Shown here one piece after another: positions 10,898-22,232 of a stretch of DNA of 64,000 nt. This DNA is from Episyrphus balteatus. Taxonomy: Eukaryota; Arthropoda; Insecta; Diptera; Syrphidae. The notes beneath the pieces are model-generated. The model did no database searches. It saw nothing but the letters and a program-made list of their open reading frames with translations, and was not told the origin of the DNA. Every line of letters begins with the position of its first letter. Position 1 is the stretch's first letter. The translations under genes and the position numbers were made by a program. The stretch lies in contig NC_079137.1 of the NCBI RefSeq assembly GCF_945859705.1, positions 26,903,322 to 26,967,321 on the forward strand, given 5' to 3'.

Positions 10898-12205
10898 TAG
10901 GGTGGGTCAAAAAAATCGAAATTCATTTTTTTGATTTGGTACTCCGAAAAATCGATTGCTAGACACCTCTAGAATATACACACCAAATATGAACTCTTTA
11001 TATTAATGGGAAGGTCCTCCGCTTCGCAATTTTCTATTTTTACATCAAGCTTCTACTAAAAAAAAATCAATTTTTTATTAATTGACTTTTTAGCAAATTT
11101 CTTTACATATTCTTGTAGGAAATTGAACGCTCTACAAAAAAGATATTTAATAGATATTTGAGGTCAAAAATCGAGAAAATCTTTAAAAATTTGTTTTTTG
11201 TTCTTAATTTGTAACAAATTGAAAAATTATAAGAATCAAACGTGCAAGACATATTCTTGTAGGAAACAAATTGCTCCACAAAAAAGGTCTGTTAACTTAT
11301 TTCATTAATCTAAACATTCTAAAGATATTCGAGGTCAAAGTTAAAAAAAATTATAAAAACATTTTTTTTCTTTTAAAAATTTTTCAGTTCACTGAAAATT
11401 TATTATTTTCAATTAGCAAGATGTATTCTTGTAGGAGCTTAAACGTTCTACAAAAAATTCCTTGTCATCAAATTGATTGCTTTAACCGTATAGAAGACAT
11501 TCGTATCCACATCACATTGCATACGGGTCATAAGAAAACTATTGAAATCAGTGGGCATTGGTTTGGATACGAATATCTTCTAAACGGTTAAAGCAATCAA
11601 TTTGATGACAAGGAATTTTTTGTAGAACGTTTAAGCTCCTACAAGAATACATCTTGTTAATTTGAAAATAATAAATTTTCAGTGAACTGAAAAATTTTTA
11701 AAAGTAAAAAATGTTTTTATAATTTTTTTTAACTTTGACCTCGAATATCTTTAGAATGGTTAGATTAATGAAAAAAGTTAACAAGACCTTTTTTTTGGAG
11801 CAATCTGTTTCCTACAAGAATATGTCTTGCGCGTTTGATTACTATAATTTTTCAATTTGTTACAAAATTAAGAACAAAAAACAAATTTTTAAAGATTTTC
11901 TCGAATTTTGGACCTCAAATATCTATTAAACGGTAAGATAAACGAAAAAAGTGTACAAGGCTTTTTTTGTAGAGCGTTCAATTTCCTACAAGAATATGTA
12001 AAGAAATTTGCTTAAAAGTCAATTAATAAAAAAATGATTTTTTTTAGTAGAAGCTTGATGTACAAATGGAAAATTGCGAAGCGGAGGACCTTCACAAATA
12101 TAAAGAGTTCATATTTGGTGTGTATATTCTAGAGGTGTCTAGCAATCGATTTTTCGGAGTACCAAATCAAAAAAATGAATTTCGATTTTTTTTTGACCCA
12201 CCCTA
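10898..12205. mobile_element. Foldback DNA transposon with exact 8-bp target duplication
   Basis: Ends TAGGGTGGGTC / GACCCACCCTA, flanked on both sides by ATGGAGCA (10890-10897 and 12206-12213). An 8-bp duplication fits hAT or P superfamilies. The 1308-bp element is one long palindrome: the arms match from the tips to about 11470-11620, through the 'tctagaggtgtctagcaat' and 'tttcctacaagaatat' blocks. The innermost part pairs 'caaattgattgctttaacc' with its complement around a loop near 11510-11560. No transposase is encoded, so it would depend on an enzyme supplied elsewhere. Confidence 0.85.
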
Positions 12206-12213
12206 ATGGAGCA

Positions 12214-12415
12214 CCATTTTCTTTCTTGACCAGACATAGGGACAAGACCGCCCTATCAAATTTTGTTGGTAGTATAATCGTTTCTTTCCCGGGATTGTCT
12301 TGTATTTCCATGCACTCTGATTTTTGTATTCAAAATTTTAAATACTTTGCACGGAAAACAATGAAAACAGTGGTTGGAAAATAAAAGTTATTCTAATTTT
12401 TCGATTAAAAGCAAT

Positions 12416-12446
<31 letters not shown>

Positions 12447-12519
12447 GAAAAACCAAGTTTTCAAAACGATGAAACGAATTTTGTATCTGTCCCAGGTTTC
12501 GCTACGAGAATTATGGTCA
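12214..12519. mobile_element. Fragment of TACGGTGACC hAT-like element
   Basis: Matches the right part of the complete element at 31099-32044: the 'ttgtattcaaaattttaaatac' region, acagtggttggaaaataa, then tctgtcccaggtttcgct and ATGGTCACCGTA at the end. The left terminus is not found here. The 10898-12205 foldback lies next to it and may have inserted in it. Confidence 0.6.
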
Positions 12520-12688
12520 CCGTACGTATACTTTATCTTCATCGGCTCTCACCACAACTCATGCTTCGTGGTACCATTTTGTACATATAGTGTATTTAAA
12601 CCACCCACCTTTTGAATTGGATTTAAAAAGCAGCTGCAAGCAGAAATATTGGACTAACATAAAAAACAGCTGCTGCAGAAGAATCATT

Positions 12689-12867
12689 ACTTACAGTATT
12701 ATTTGACTCTTTCAACTGTCACCCCTTTTTGTTCTTTTTTTAAACTACTAGAGCCCATGGGCGGTTTTGCCCCCTTCATCACTTACAGTATTATTTGACT
12801 CTTTCAACAGTCACCCCTTTTTGTTTTTTTTAACCTACTAGAGCCCATGGGCGGTTTTGCCCCCTTC
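12689..12867. repeat. Tandem duplication of a ~92-bp unit
   Basis: Two adjacent near-identical copies (12689-12780 and 12781-12867). Each runs from acttacagtattatttgact through 'gagcccatgggcggttttgc' to ccccctt. A related ggcggtcttgcc block stands alone near 20330. No coding potential. Confidence 0.8.
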
Positions 12868-12895
12868 CGACCTTACCTGATATTTTATATAATAT

Positions 12896-15534
12896 TAGGG
12901 TGGACCAAAAAAAATCACTTTTTCATTATTTTAATTTGCTCTACCGATAACATGTTTTCTCGACACAAAAAAATGCTACCCTAATTTTTTCAGAATTTTT
13001 CGATGATGTTTAGGGGTTGCGCGCACCCCTTTATTAAAAAAAAAATTAGCTCTTTTAGTTTTTAATTTTTTTAAAGCTTAAATAATTTTTTAATCGAAAA
13101 GCTGTTTGAGTAAGAAGTATTAAGTATCAATAGATCTACTTACTTCAATTTTTATTTAAAAAAAAAAAAATTTTTTGACTGATTCCCAGGCTTTAGAAGT
13201 CGAAATTAATGCTGGGAAAAAAGCCTTAAGGGGTTATATCTAGTTGTAAGTGCAAAAAAAATCTTCTTTTTTGTGGATTTTTTGTGAAGAGGGATTTAAT
13301 TATATAAACATAAAGAATACATATCCATATAACAAATTTAATGAATTAAAAGAATTCGCTGTGTATTTAAAAAAATATTGGGTTCCGTTATTTTTGTAGT
13401 AGATCTCCTAGACGACCTCCAAAAAAAAGGTGTCTGGCGGTGAGCAAAATTTCTCCGAAACGGCTGGAGTAATCGGCTTGAAATTTTTACACAATTTTCT
13501 TAGATACTTTTGTCAGGTAATGAACAAAGGAAAAAGGTTTTTGACAATAATTCGATTTTTTAAGCCACTTTAAAGTGTAAATTTTCGTGAAAAAAAAAAC
13601 GATTTTTTTCTTTGGGAAGCCGCCATTTTGTCAAAAATCAAAATTTTGACTAATCCTTCGTTCATTACCTGCCTTCGTCTATCCTGAAAATATATCATTT
13701 GATTTTTTTAATTTTAAGTGACTTGGGTCAGAGATATCTTGCTCACCGACAGACTTTAAATAATAAAAAAATATTTAAAACAAAATGGCAACACTTACAG
13801 TTATGAATGATACCTTTTTCAAAAGCTAGATTAAATTAAATTATCCCACGCCTCTTTCCCCCCAGATACCGCACGCGCTGGGGTCCATTTACACCGAGTA
13901 TGATGGCACTTGCGGTGGCTAGTCAAATTGGCACTTAAATTAGAGTTTTTTTGAAGAAAAGAAAAACACGAGATAAGAGCGGGGCTGCTTATTACAAGCA
14001 GTTACAAAATGTAAAAAGTAAATATAAAATAAAAATGAAGTATTAAATAAAAAAAAAAAAGAAATTTAAAAAATTAAAAAAAGTGTAAAAAAAAAAAAAC
14101 AAAAATAAAATGAAAAAGCATGCTTAAGCACTTGTTAAATCAGTTAAAAAAAAGTCCAGTTTCTCTTTTACTATTTACTAATATAAAGGTCCAAGAGATC
14201 TATAAAATACCATATAGGAGGTTTTTTTGTGTGATCTTGCTGTTAGTGCAATCAAATATATTACAATTTTTATTAACATTCCTTAACATTCTCGTAATAG
14301 GTTCATTTTTGCCATAATCAGTTCTATGAAGAGCTTGATGAAATTGCGGGGTCGTTCTGAGAGAGTAGGAACTTACTTTAAAACTAATTTGCTCAAGGAA
14401 GGTGGAGCTTTCAATTACATTAGACAAAATTTGGTGTATGAAAATAACATCGGCAACTTCGCAAACTGTACACTTTATTCTAATTTCAAAGTAAAGTTAT
14501 TTCAATCAATTGTTTTTGAAAAAATCGATTTAAAAGAAAAAAATTGGGAAAAAAAGTTTAAAAAACACATTAAATACTATTTTTGTCAAGATTGTGGATT
14601 ACAAAGCAAAAAATGGCTGATAAAATAAAGTGTCATAATTGATTCCTTATCAAATACTGAAGTCCAAATGTTTTAATACTTTCTAGTTTTTGAGAAAATT
14701 GAAAAATGAAAAAAAACTTGTTTTTTATCAGATTATAATTTTTTTGGCTGTTTTCGATTTTTTGCCACCATCAAAAAACATATCCGATATTCAATATTAT
14801 AAGGCGCTGCGCCAACAACAACATCATTAAAAAATATGGATAGTTTTCAAAATAAAATTTCGTGGAACCAGAAGGAGATCTCGAGTAGGTCTGATAAAAA
14901 AGAAGTTTTTTTTCATTTTTAAATTTTTTCAAAAACTAGAAAGTATTAAAACATTTGGACTTCAGTATTCCCGCCTAAACTCCTCTACAAAATACCGTTA
15001 TCAAATCTAGGCGCCCAAGATATAGTACCCTCCCCCATTTTTCCTTCACTTGTTTTGGTACGATCTTTTTTAAAAATTATTTTTCTTTTATCAATTTAAG
15101 AAGAATTGAGCAATATAAAAGCACATTTTTTATAGTAAATTTGATGAGGAACACGATAAAAATAATTTTAACCGTTATGAAAAACAGTAACACATAGTTT
15201 TAAGGCTTTTTTCCCAGCATTTATCACTAATTTTGACTTCTAAAGCCTGGGAATCAGTCAAAAATATTTTTTTTTTGAAAAAATAAAAATTGAAGTTGAT
15301 CTATTGATACTCAATACTTTTTACTCATACAGCTTTTCGATTAAAAAATTTTTTAATCTTTAAAAAAATTAAAAACTAAAAGAGCTTATTTTTTTTAATA
15401 AAGGGGTGCGCGCAACTCCTAAACATCATCGAAAAATTCTGAAAAAATTAGGGTAGCATTTTTTTGTGTCGAGAAAACAAGTTATCGAAAGATCAAATCA
15501 AAATAATGAAAAATAATTTTTTTGGTCCACCCTA
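12896..15534. mobile_element. Second TAGGGTGG-ended foldback element, ~2.6 kb
   Basis: Ends TAGGGTGGACC / GGTCCACCCTA, nearly the same tips as 10898-12205, so probably the same superfamily. The outer arms (about 12896-13240 and 15190-15534) are inverted copies: 'gggtagcatttttttgtgtc', 'catcatcgaaaaattctga', 'aggggttgcgcgca'. A second inverted pair is nested inside (about 14655-14720 and 14915-14970, 'cttcagta' blocks). Flanks are TA-rich and a clean 8-bp duplication is not evident. Frames at 14120-14628 lie in the spacer and resemble no family known to me. Confidence 0.75.
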
Positions 15535-16470
15535 GTATATATATATATATCAGTGGCGTCTAGTCAGGGTGTGCAAGGTGTGCATTGCACACCCTGATCT
15601 AACGAAGAGTCTTTAAACGAACAATGTCTAATATGCACAAATATGCACAATTACACAACCCATAAAACCTACATCACACAGTCTACATTCATATTCTTTT
15701 TTTCTAATTGTTCTTTAAAAATTCCTTCATCGATCATTTTGAAGCAATAATAAAAAAATAAACACGTACGAAATTTTGCTGTGCACATTTTTTGTTGATG
15801 TCAAATAAATTCATCCAACTTTACTCCATCCGAATCCAAACTTTATAGTTCTAAGCTAAAACGCTACAAGATTTTCGCAGTATCCATCCCCATCGTCTTA
15901 GATGAATTTGTAGTTTGAATGTGTAGGATGAATTTGTAGTAAACTACTCGTGCGACGGTTTTCTGTGCACGGGCTTTTTTTTCTTTTTTCTTTTCTTGTA
16001 TATCTGTCCTGTTCATTTTCTGTAAAGCTTCATAGATGAAAAATACAATGTATAAGATCGAATCTCGTGCGAAAAAAAGTAATGCACGAAAGTCTGAAAT
16101 GTAGTTTTGTTTTCTGCTGTAGGTACATTAAGGGCATTTGTTGTTGTTTTTTTTTTTATTTAATTGTATCGAAAAAACCAATAAAGGTGAAGGGTCTATT
16201 TAACACAATTAATTAATTCATTGATATTTTTATATTTATCGATACCTGTAAGAATTTATAAGGGGCATTTCTAAAATTGTTCAGGAAGCAAACCAAAAAT
16301 TATTCTTGTGAGGAGACTAATGGCTTGCAAAATTTTATTTTCTCTCTAGTTTCATTTGCATACAGGATAGGACAACCAAAGTAGAACCAAAACGTGGTGT
16401 TTAACTCATAGTATATTTCCACATCAAAAAGTAATTTTCGAAACAAATATCACCTAGAATTTAGGTAGAT

Positions 16471-19400
16471 CCCAACGAAGGAGTGTTCCCACCAAGGCAC
16501 TCCCAACAATTGACGGTAGCGGAAGAATTCATTTATAGAATCAACGGTAGCGTCACCAGTTCCAGTTAGGCCGAACTACTTGGTGAACCCCTTATACGAG
16601 CTACTCCGACATATTCAGAGCACAGGTCTATAAGGAGCAAATCACATCTAGGCAAAATAACATCGACACACACCAACATCTAAGAGCTTTCCATTAAGCG
16701 TGCATGCAATTCCTTGGGTTAGGCGACTGGAGATCACCAGCGTAGTAAAAGACGATCACATTACAAAATCAGGAGCATGCCAGTGTCGACAATTTGCGAA
16801 AAACGTTTTCGCGAAATTTTCCGAAAAATTTCGAGCATTATGGAAGTATGTACTTGCTAACACGAACAGCACTTCCCCGCCAGGCAGTACCGCTGCTACA
16901 CACGGTACTGATCCTGGACCGATTAGAAATAATCGGGTCAGAGCTATACGGATTCCGGGGGCTAGCAAAGTAATGCACGAGGTTAGAAGAAAATTGAGAG
17001 TCGCGAGTTGGAACGTGGGTAGCATGAACGGCCGAAGCTGTGAATTAGAAGAGATGATGAAGAGGAGGCGAGTGGACATCTTGTGCGTCCAAGAAACCAA
17101 GTGGCGAAACACTGGAAACAGAGCCCGTTTGTTAGACGTCAAGACAAAACAATACAAGATGTTCTACTACGGAACAGAGCAAGGTAGAAACGGAATCGGT
17201 GTCATCCTTGCGGAAAAGCTTCTTGGCAGCATTTTGGCCATTTCGAAGTCCAGTGACCGATTGATGTCTCTTAAACTGGTGATGGAAGGAAAGGTGTGGA
17301 ATATAGTCAGTGCATATGCTCCCCAAATTGGATGTGAGCAGGTGGAAAAAGATGCATTCTGGCTAGGCTTCCACAACCTCATTAAAGACATCCCAAAGGA
17401 AGAGCTTTTGTTTGTGGGTGGAGATTTAAATGGACATGTGGGGAACGGCAACGAAGACTATGAGGACTGCCATGGTGGCCTTGGATTCGGAACTAGAAAC
17501 CCTCCTGGTGAAGAAATTCTAAGCATGTGCAGGTCACATGGTCTTATAGTGTTGAATACCATGTTCATTAAACAAAGCCGACACCTTATCACTTATAGCA
17601 GCGGTGGAAATGAAACACAGATCGACTACCATCTGGTATCTAGTTTCATGAAGCCGCTAGTGAAAGACTGCAAAGTGATATTAGGAGAAGCGATCGCCCA
17701 GCAACACCGTCTCCTACTGACAGAACTTTTTATGGAGACGAAGGCAGCAAACAAACAAAGAGATGCTACCGGAGGAATCAAGTGGTACAACCTGGACAAA
17801 GGAAAAGGCAATGCATTCATCTCTGTTATGAGAAATTATCTGTGCGGAACCATCAGCAGACTACAAAACGAAGAGTGCAGAGTACAAAATATGTGGGACT
17901 CTCTGCAACGAACTTGCTTGTCGAAGGCGAGGTCACTGCTAGGAACATCAAAAGGAAACTACCAACGGGAAAAAGAAACATGGTGGTGGAGCGATGAAGT
18001 CAAAGCAGTGATATCAAGGAAAAAGACCGCTTTCCAAGCTTGGTCCAAATGCCCCTCTCATAATAGAGATGAAAAAGCACGACTCGAAGTGGACTACAAG
18101 CGCTACAAGAAGGAAGCCAAGAAGAAATGTGCCCAGCATAAAGCAGAGAGTACGGAAAGCATGTATCGCGAGCTAGGGGAAATATCTGATCCAGCTGCTG
18201 ATGCAAACCAGGCTCTCCAGGAACTGCGACATGCCAAGATGAACAAGGGTGCAGCCATCTTCAAAATTGCCGCTCAAAGGAGAAGGAATGATCAGGAAAT
18301 ACGTTCACCAAAGTTCATTAACGATGCTCAAGGCCTACTACTTGTGAATGACGACAAAATTCTCCACAGGTGGCGACAGTATTCTGATGAACTCCTAAAT
18401 GAGCAATTTCCCAGGATATACTTTCCAACAGCCGAACCTAATTTAGACGAAGTACCCGACCTTACAGTCGAAGAAGTTAGCGTGGCGGTGAAAAACTCCA
18501 AGAAAGGAAAAGCTATTGGTCCAGACGAAATACCCTCTGAGTTCTGGAAGAAGAAGGGAGACATTGGGTGTAAATGGCTCACGATTCTCATCTCCAAACT
18601 CATTAGCGGTGACCAAATGCCAAATCAGTGGAGAGAAAGTTTCCTTCTCCCAATCTACAAAGGAAAGGGACACACACGAAACTGTGATAACTACCGATCG
18701 ATTAAGCTGATGTCACACACCATGAAGATCGTTGAGCGGATTTTGGACGGCCGACTGCGAAAAATAATACGGCTGTCTGATGACCAGTGCGGATTTGTCT
18801 CGGGTAAATCAACCACAGATGCCATACAGAGTTTAAGAATCCGAATGGAAAAACACCGTGATTCCTCAAGGGATTTGCATATTGTGCTGGTTGATTTCGA
18901 AAAGGCATTCGATAGACAACCACGAGATCTGATATGGGTGTCCCTGAGACAGCGAGGGGTTCCGGAAGTCTACGTGCGGATGATCAAGGACATGTACAAG
19001 GAAGTAAAAACGAAGGTAAAATGCCCCGCAGGAGTCACCGAAGAGTTCCCAATCAAGGTCGGGGTGCACCTGGGAAGCGTCCTGAGTCCTTTGCTCTTTA
19101 TTACAGTCCTTGACTTCCTGCTTGAAGGAAAAGTGACGGATCCGAAAGTGAATCAGTTATTCTTTGCTGATGATGGAGCCATCATAAGTGAAGATCCAAC
19201 ATCCTTGCAACGAGCACTTGATGTGTGGGTGGATGTTCTGGAAGGAAGTGGGTACCGGATAAGCGCGAAAAAGACAGAATATCTCTGCTGTCCATTTTCT
19301 GACCCAGACGGCCCTATTCCGGACATTTACCTGAATGGAACAACACTTCCCAAGTGCGAAAAGTTCAAATATCTTGGATCTATGATCAACAACCAAGCTT

Positions 19401-20024
19401 ATTGTGATGACGACATCAATCACCGAATAAGTGTAGGGTGGATGAAGTGGCGCGAAAACTCTGCCATCTTCTGTGACCGAAAAATGCCCCCTAAACTGAA
19501 AGGAAAGCTCTATACTGCAGTTGTTCGCCCAGCACTTACATACGGTTCACAATGTTGGACAATGTACAGAACGTATGAGAGTAAACTGACAGCAGCTGAG
19601 ATGAAGATGCTTCGTATGACAGCAGGAGTAACAAAGCTTGATCGAATCAGAAGCAAGAAAATCCGAGGAAGCCTTCACGTCAAAAACACCATCTTGGATA
19701 AAATACAGCATGACCGTTTATGCTGGTACTGTCATGTACAAAGACGAAACCCTGAGAACCCAGTTCAAAAGGCGATCGCTTACGACGTTCCAACGCAATC
19801 GCGAAGAAGAGGCAGGCCTAAGAACTCATGGAGAAGACAAATGCAACGACAACTGCATTCAGTTGGCCTTAGACATGGAACAATTCAAAATCGAGAAGCC
19901 TGCCGACGTTTCCTGAGGTCAACCCGGCGAACCCCACATGCGGAGCCGTAGTGTGAAGCAGTAGAGTGGGAGAGTTGTGACCCCATCCGAGATCATGACT
20001 ATCGTCGATAATGGAGAAGAAGAA
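16471..20024 (+). mobile_element. Full-length RTE-clade non-LTR retrotransposon
   Basis: 3554 bp, bounded by an exact 14-bp target duplication GAATTTAGGTAGAT (16457-16470 and 20025-20038). There is a 229-bp 5' leader, one ORF (16700-19951), and a very short 3' UTR ending in a GAA-rich tail (ggagaagaagaa). Size, single ORF with endonuclease then reverse transcriptase, and a microsatellite tail instead of poly(A) are RTE features. A 3' fragment of a related copy lies at 46866-47066. The long intact ORF and perfect duplication indicate recent insertion. Confidence 0.9.
16700..19951 (+). CDS. RTE-type endonuclease / reverse transcriptase polyprotein
   Basis: This 1083-codon frame carries out target-primed reverse transcription: the N-terminal nuclease nicks DNA and the reverse transcriptase copies element RNA from the nick. 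About residues 95-345 form an apurinic-type endonuclease: RVASWNVGSMNG, the catalytic Glu in VQETKW, GGDLNGHVG with the catalytic Asp, and QIDYHLVS. The terminal histidine block appears as QQHRLL, a common RTE variant. Reverse transcriptase spans about residues 600-860: GPDEIPSEFW, DNYRSIKLMS, DQCGFVSGKST, VDFEKAFDRQ (first Asp), GSVLSPLLF and the active site FADDGAI. The tail has an RLCWYCHVQRRNPENP block and a basic RRRGRPKNSWRRQ stretch. No internal stop or frameshift. The first ATG at 16700 is accepted provisionally, since homology begins only about 90 residues in. An internal Met just before VRRKLRVASW is a possible alternative start. Confidence 0.93.
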   Translation: MHAIPWVRRLEITSVVKDDHITKSGACQCRQFAKNVFAKFSEKFRALWKYVLANTNSTSPPGSTAATHGTDPGPIRNNRVRAIRIPGASKVMHEVRRKLRVASWNVGSMNGRSCELEEMMKRRRVDILCVQETKWRNTGNRARLLDVKTKQYKMFYYGTEQGRNGIGVILAEKLLGSILAISKSSDRLMSLKLVMEGKVWNIVSAYAPQIGCEQVEKDAFWLGFHNLIKDIPKEELLFVGGDLNGHVGNGNEDYEDCHGGLGFGTRNPPGEEILSMCRSHGLIVLNTMFIKQSRHLITYSSGGNETQIDYHLVSSFMKPLVKDCKVILGEAIAQQHRLLLTELFMETKAANKQRDATGGIKWYNLDKGKGNAFISVMRNYLCGTISRLQNEECRVQNMWDSLQRTCLSKARSLLGTSKGNYQREKETWWWSDEVKAVISRKKTAFQAWSKCPSHNRDEKARLEVDYKRYKKEAKKKCAQHKAESTESMYRELGEISDPAADANQALQELRHAKMNKGAAIFKIAAQRRRNDQEIRSPKFINDAQGLLLVNDDKILHRWRQYSDELLNEQFPRIYFPTAEPNLDEVPDLTVEEVSVAVKNSKKGKAIGPDEIPSEFWKKKGDIGCKWLTILISKLISGDQMPNQWRESFLLPIYKGKGHTRNCDNYRSIKLMSHTMKIVERILDGRLRKIIRLSDDQCGFVSGKSTTDAIQSLRIRMEKHRDSSRDLHIVLVDFEKAFDRQPRDLIWVSLRQRGVPEVYVRMIKDMYKEVKTKVKCPAGVTEEFPIKVGVHLGSVLSPLLFITVLDFLLEGKVTDPKVNQLFFADDGAIISEDPTSLQRALDVWVDVLEGSGYRISAKKTEYLCCPFSDPDGPIPDIYLNGTTLPKCEKFKYLGSMINNQAYCDDDINHRISVGWMKWRENSAIFCDRKMPPKLKGKLYTAVVRPALTYGSQCWTMYRTYESKLTAAEMKMLRMTAGVTKLDRIRSKKIRGSLHVKNTILDKIQHDRLCWYCHVQRRNPENPVQKAIAYDVPTQSRRRGRPKNSWRRQMQRQLHSVGLRHGTIQNREACRRFLRSTRRTPHAEP

Positions 20025-20138
20025 GAATTTAGGTAGATATAAGGTAGGTATGTAAATTCTCATGGGAAAATATCGATATGTAGGTATATAATTTTCAAGA
20101 ATTGCACACCTTTCTTAATATCTCACGCGACGCTGCTG

Positions 20139-20915
20139 ATATATATATATATTTTTTTTAATTGAATCTTTAGGATTAATTCTCTCTCTCCACCTTTTAA
20201 TATAAAAAAGAATAAGTTCAAAATTTTAACTATTTCACTGTTAAAAGTGCAACTTTCTTTATATTGTAAAAGTTGCCAATTTTATTTATTTTCATACAAC
20301 ATAACACAAAAACGATCTTGTCCCCATAGGCGGTCTTGCCGGCACTTCCCCTATAGCTGGTAGAAATAAATTTTAAAAAACAAATTGCTGAAATGATTTT
20401 TTTGTCGATGTGTAAAATGAGTTGATGATTTTGTAAAAAAAAAAATTTAATTTAAAATGAATTTTTATCAGACGTTTGTTTAATTTGATCTCTTAAATAT
20501 GTAAACAAATCACTCAACTTACGCTTAAGTTTCCGCTTCAGCGCACTGTACCACTGTGTGGCATTTTGGTCTAAAACCTGGCCAAAAATTTTTGGGCACA
20601 TTTTTCACATCAATAGGTACCAAATGAATAAAAAATTGATTTGGTAGGAAAATTTTTCATTTTCTTGGTACAGTAAAATCCACTTAAGTGCTTACCTCTC
20701 GATTAGCCGTGAAAAAAATTATTAAAAATAAAAAAATGCACGTACTGTGATATAACTTTTCTTAAAGCAGTTATTTATTATTTATTTATTTTGTTTTTTT
20801 GACTCAAGTTGTTTCGTCAAGTAGTTTTTGAGAAATTAAGTCTTAAAGATGAAATTTAGAAAAACAAATTTTTTTTCGTTTTTTAATTAATTCTGTATAA
20901 AATTTGTAATATTAG
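20139..20915. other. A+T-rich non-coding sequence with a MITE-end fragment
   Basis: No gene seen. At about 20672-20712, CAGTAAAATCCACTTAAGTG followed by 'cttacctctcgatta' resembles the end of the pogo-like MITE at 30030-30523, so a lone terminal fragment is likely. The stretch otherwise holds homopolymer runs and a ggcggtcttgcc block near 20330. Confidence 0.5.
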
Positions 20916-21053
20916 CTGTGTTTTATTTTCCTTGTGATCCAGATCAGGTCATTGTATTTATTTGCGAAACAATAACAAAACAAAATCCTGCTTTTGTTGT
21001 AAAGCTAATAAAAACAATGATCTGATCTGGATCACGAGGAAAATAAAACACAG
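20916..21053. mobile_element. Short palindromic MITE, 138 bp
   Basis: The left arm CTGTGTTTTATTTTCCTTGT plus gatccagatcaggtcattg is repeated inverted at the right end (caatgatctgatctggatca, then aggaaaataaaacacag). The spacer is about 60 bp. No ORF. Flanking duplications are not clear. Confidence 0.75.
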
Positions 21054-21067
21054 ATGGGCAATTCCAT

Positions 21068-21476
21068 GGTAACTCACGTTACATTCACAAAAATTTCCAA
21101 CACATAAATAATTTTTTTTTTTTCAATTTTAATGTAAATTGATACGAAATTACTATCCATGAATCGAGCATAACTATTACTTTCATAATTAACTAAAAAA
21201 ATTGTCTTTATTTTTAACATTTGCTTGGGAAAAATAAAAGTTTGATGGTAACTCACGTTACGAAAATCGGACACGAATTTTAAGAGTCCGACAGTATGAA
21301 GTTTTTATGTGAAATTAGGAATCTCAATTTGTTTTCAATGAAGATTCCATACATACAAAATAACAAGCTTTTAATATGAGTGACAAAACCAAACATTTTT
21401 TCAATATTTCGAGGGAAAATTTTAAAATATTTAGGTAACTCACGTTACATTATTTTGGTAACTCATGTTACCTGCG
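21068..21476. repeat. Interspersed GGTAACTCACGTTAC motif, four copies
   Basis: GGTAACTCACGTTAC occurs near 21068, 21246 and 21432, and a variant GGTAACTCATGTTAC lies near 21458. Each contains a 5-bp inverted repeat GTAAC/GTTAC around a 4-bp spacer. Copies are separated by unrelated A+T-rich sequence and are unevenly spaced. Function unknown. The sequence from here to 22203 has nothing else recognisable. Confidence 0.65.
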
Positions 21477-22232
21477 ATTCGTGGTTCCAAAAGTAAAGAA
21501 AAGATGCATTTTCACTCAAGTTTTTTTTTAACCGAATAGTGTGTAACGAAGCTTGGTTAAATGTTAACTTATTTTAGCACTCACGAGGGGATATTGTCAT
21601 CGTCACTATTAGACTCATCATATTTTCAGTTTGCTTGTTTTTCCATTATTTTCATGTGAAATTCTTCTGTTGTTGGCAAGCTCATGCTATAAAAATGCTT
21701 TAAGATTATTAAACTCCCTGAATCTTATGTGTATCCATAAGAGAATACAACAAAGAATCTTTTCTTGCAACTTGCATAAAGAGTTGCCGTTTGTAAATAG
21801 TAATTTGCTAATAAAAAAAGTAAAAAAGACTGCATAATTTGTTCAAAATTCGTGTCCACTTTTTCATGGAATTACCCAGATATTATGGACCTTTTTTGTC
21901 ATTATTTTATGACCTGGTAGTTTTTAGTCAAATACTAATGAATTCATTCTAATAAATATCAAAGTTCCTAAGATTTAAAAAAAAAAACTGACACATACTT
22001 TTTCCTGGAAACTCCTGTTTTTTTTTTTGCATTAAAATAGTTTGCATTTTTTTTTTAATTTTTAACTGAATGCATTATATCTCAAGAATGTTTGTCAAAA
22101 TTTTAGGTTGCTTGGAGCCTACCGACCGCGTTATGACACTTTCTTTTAAAACATTATCAAAATTGGTTCACTCAGTCCAAAGTTATGAGGTAACAAATAC
22201 AAAAAAAATAAAATGCACGACTGGGGTCGCAC

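Larger units (their letters stand above)
15551..20138. mobile_element. hAT-like non-autonomous element split by the RTE LINE
   Basis: The left tip CAGTGGCGTCTAGTCAG and right tip (inverted) CAGCAGCGTCGCGTGAG are similar, and both are followed by an AAGGTGTGCA block. Both sides are flanked by ATATATAT, which would be an 8-bp duplication, but the site is a TA run so this is weak evidence. Subtracting the RTE insertion leaves about 1.0 kb without transposase. CAGNGGCG tips are common in hAT elements. Confidence 0.55.
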
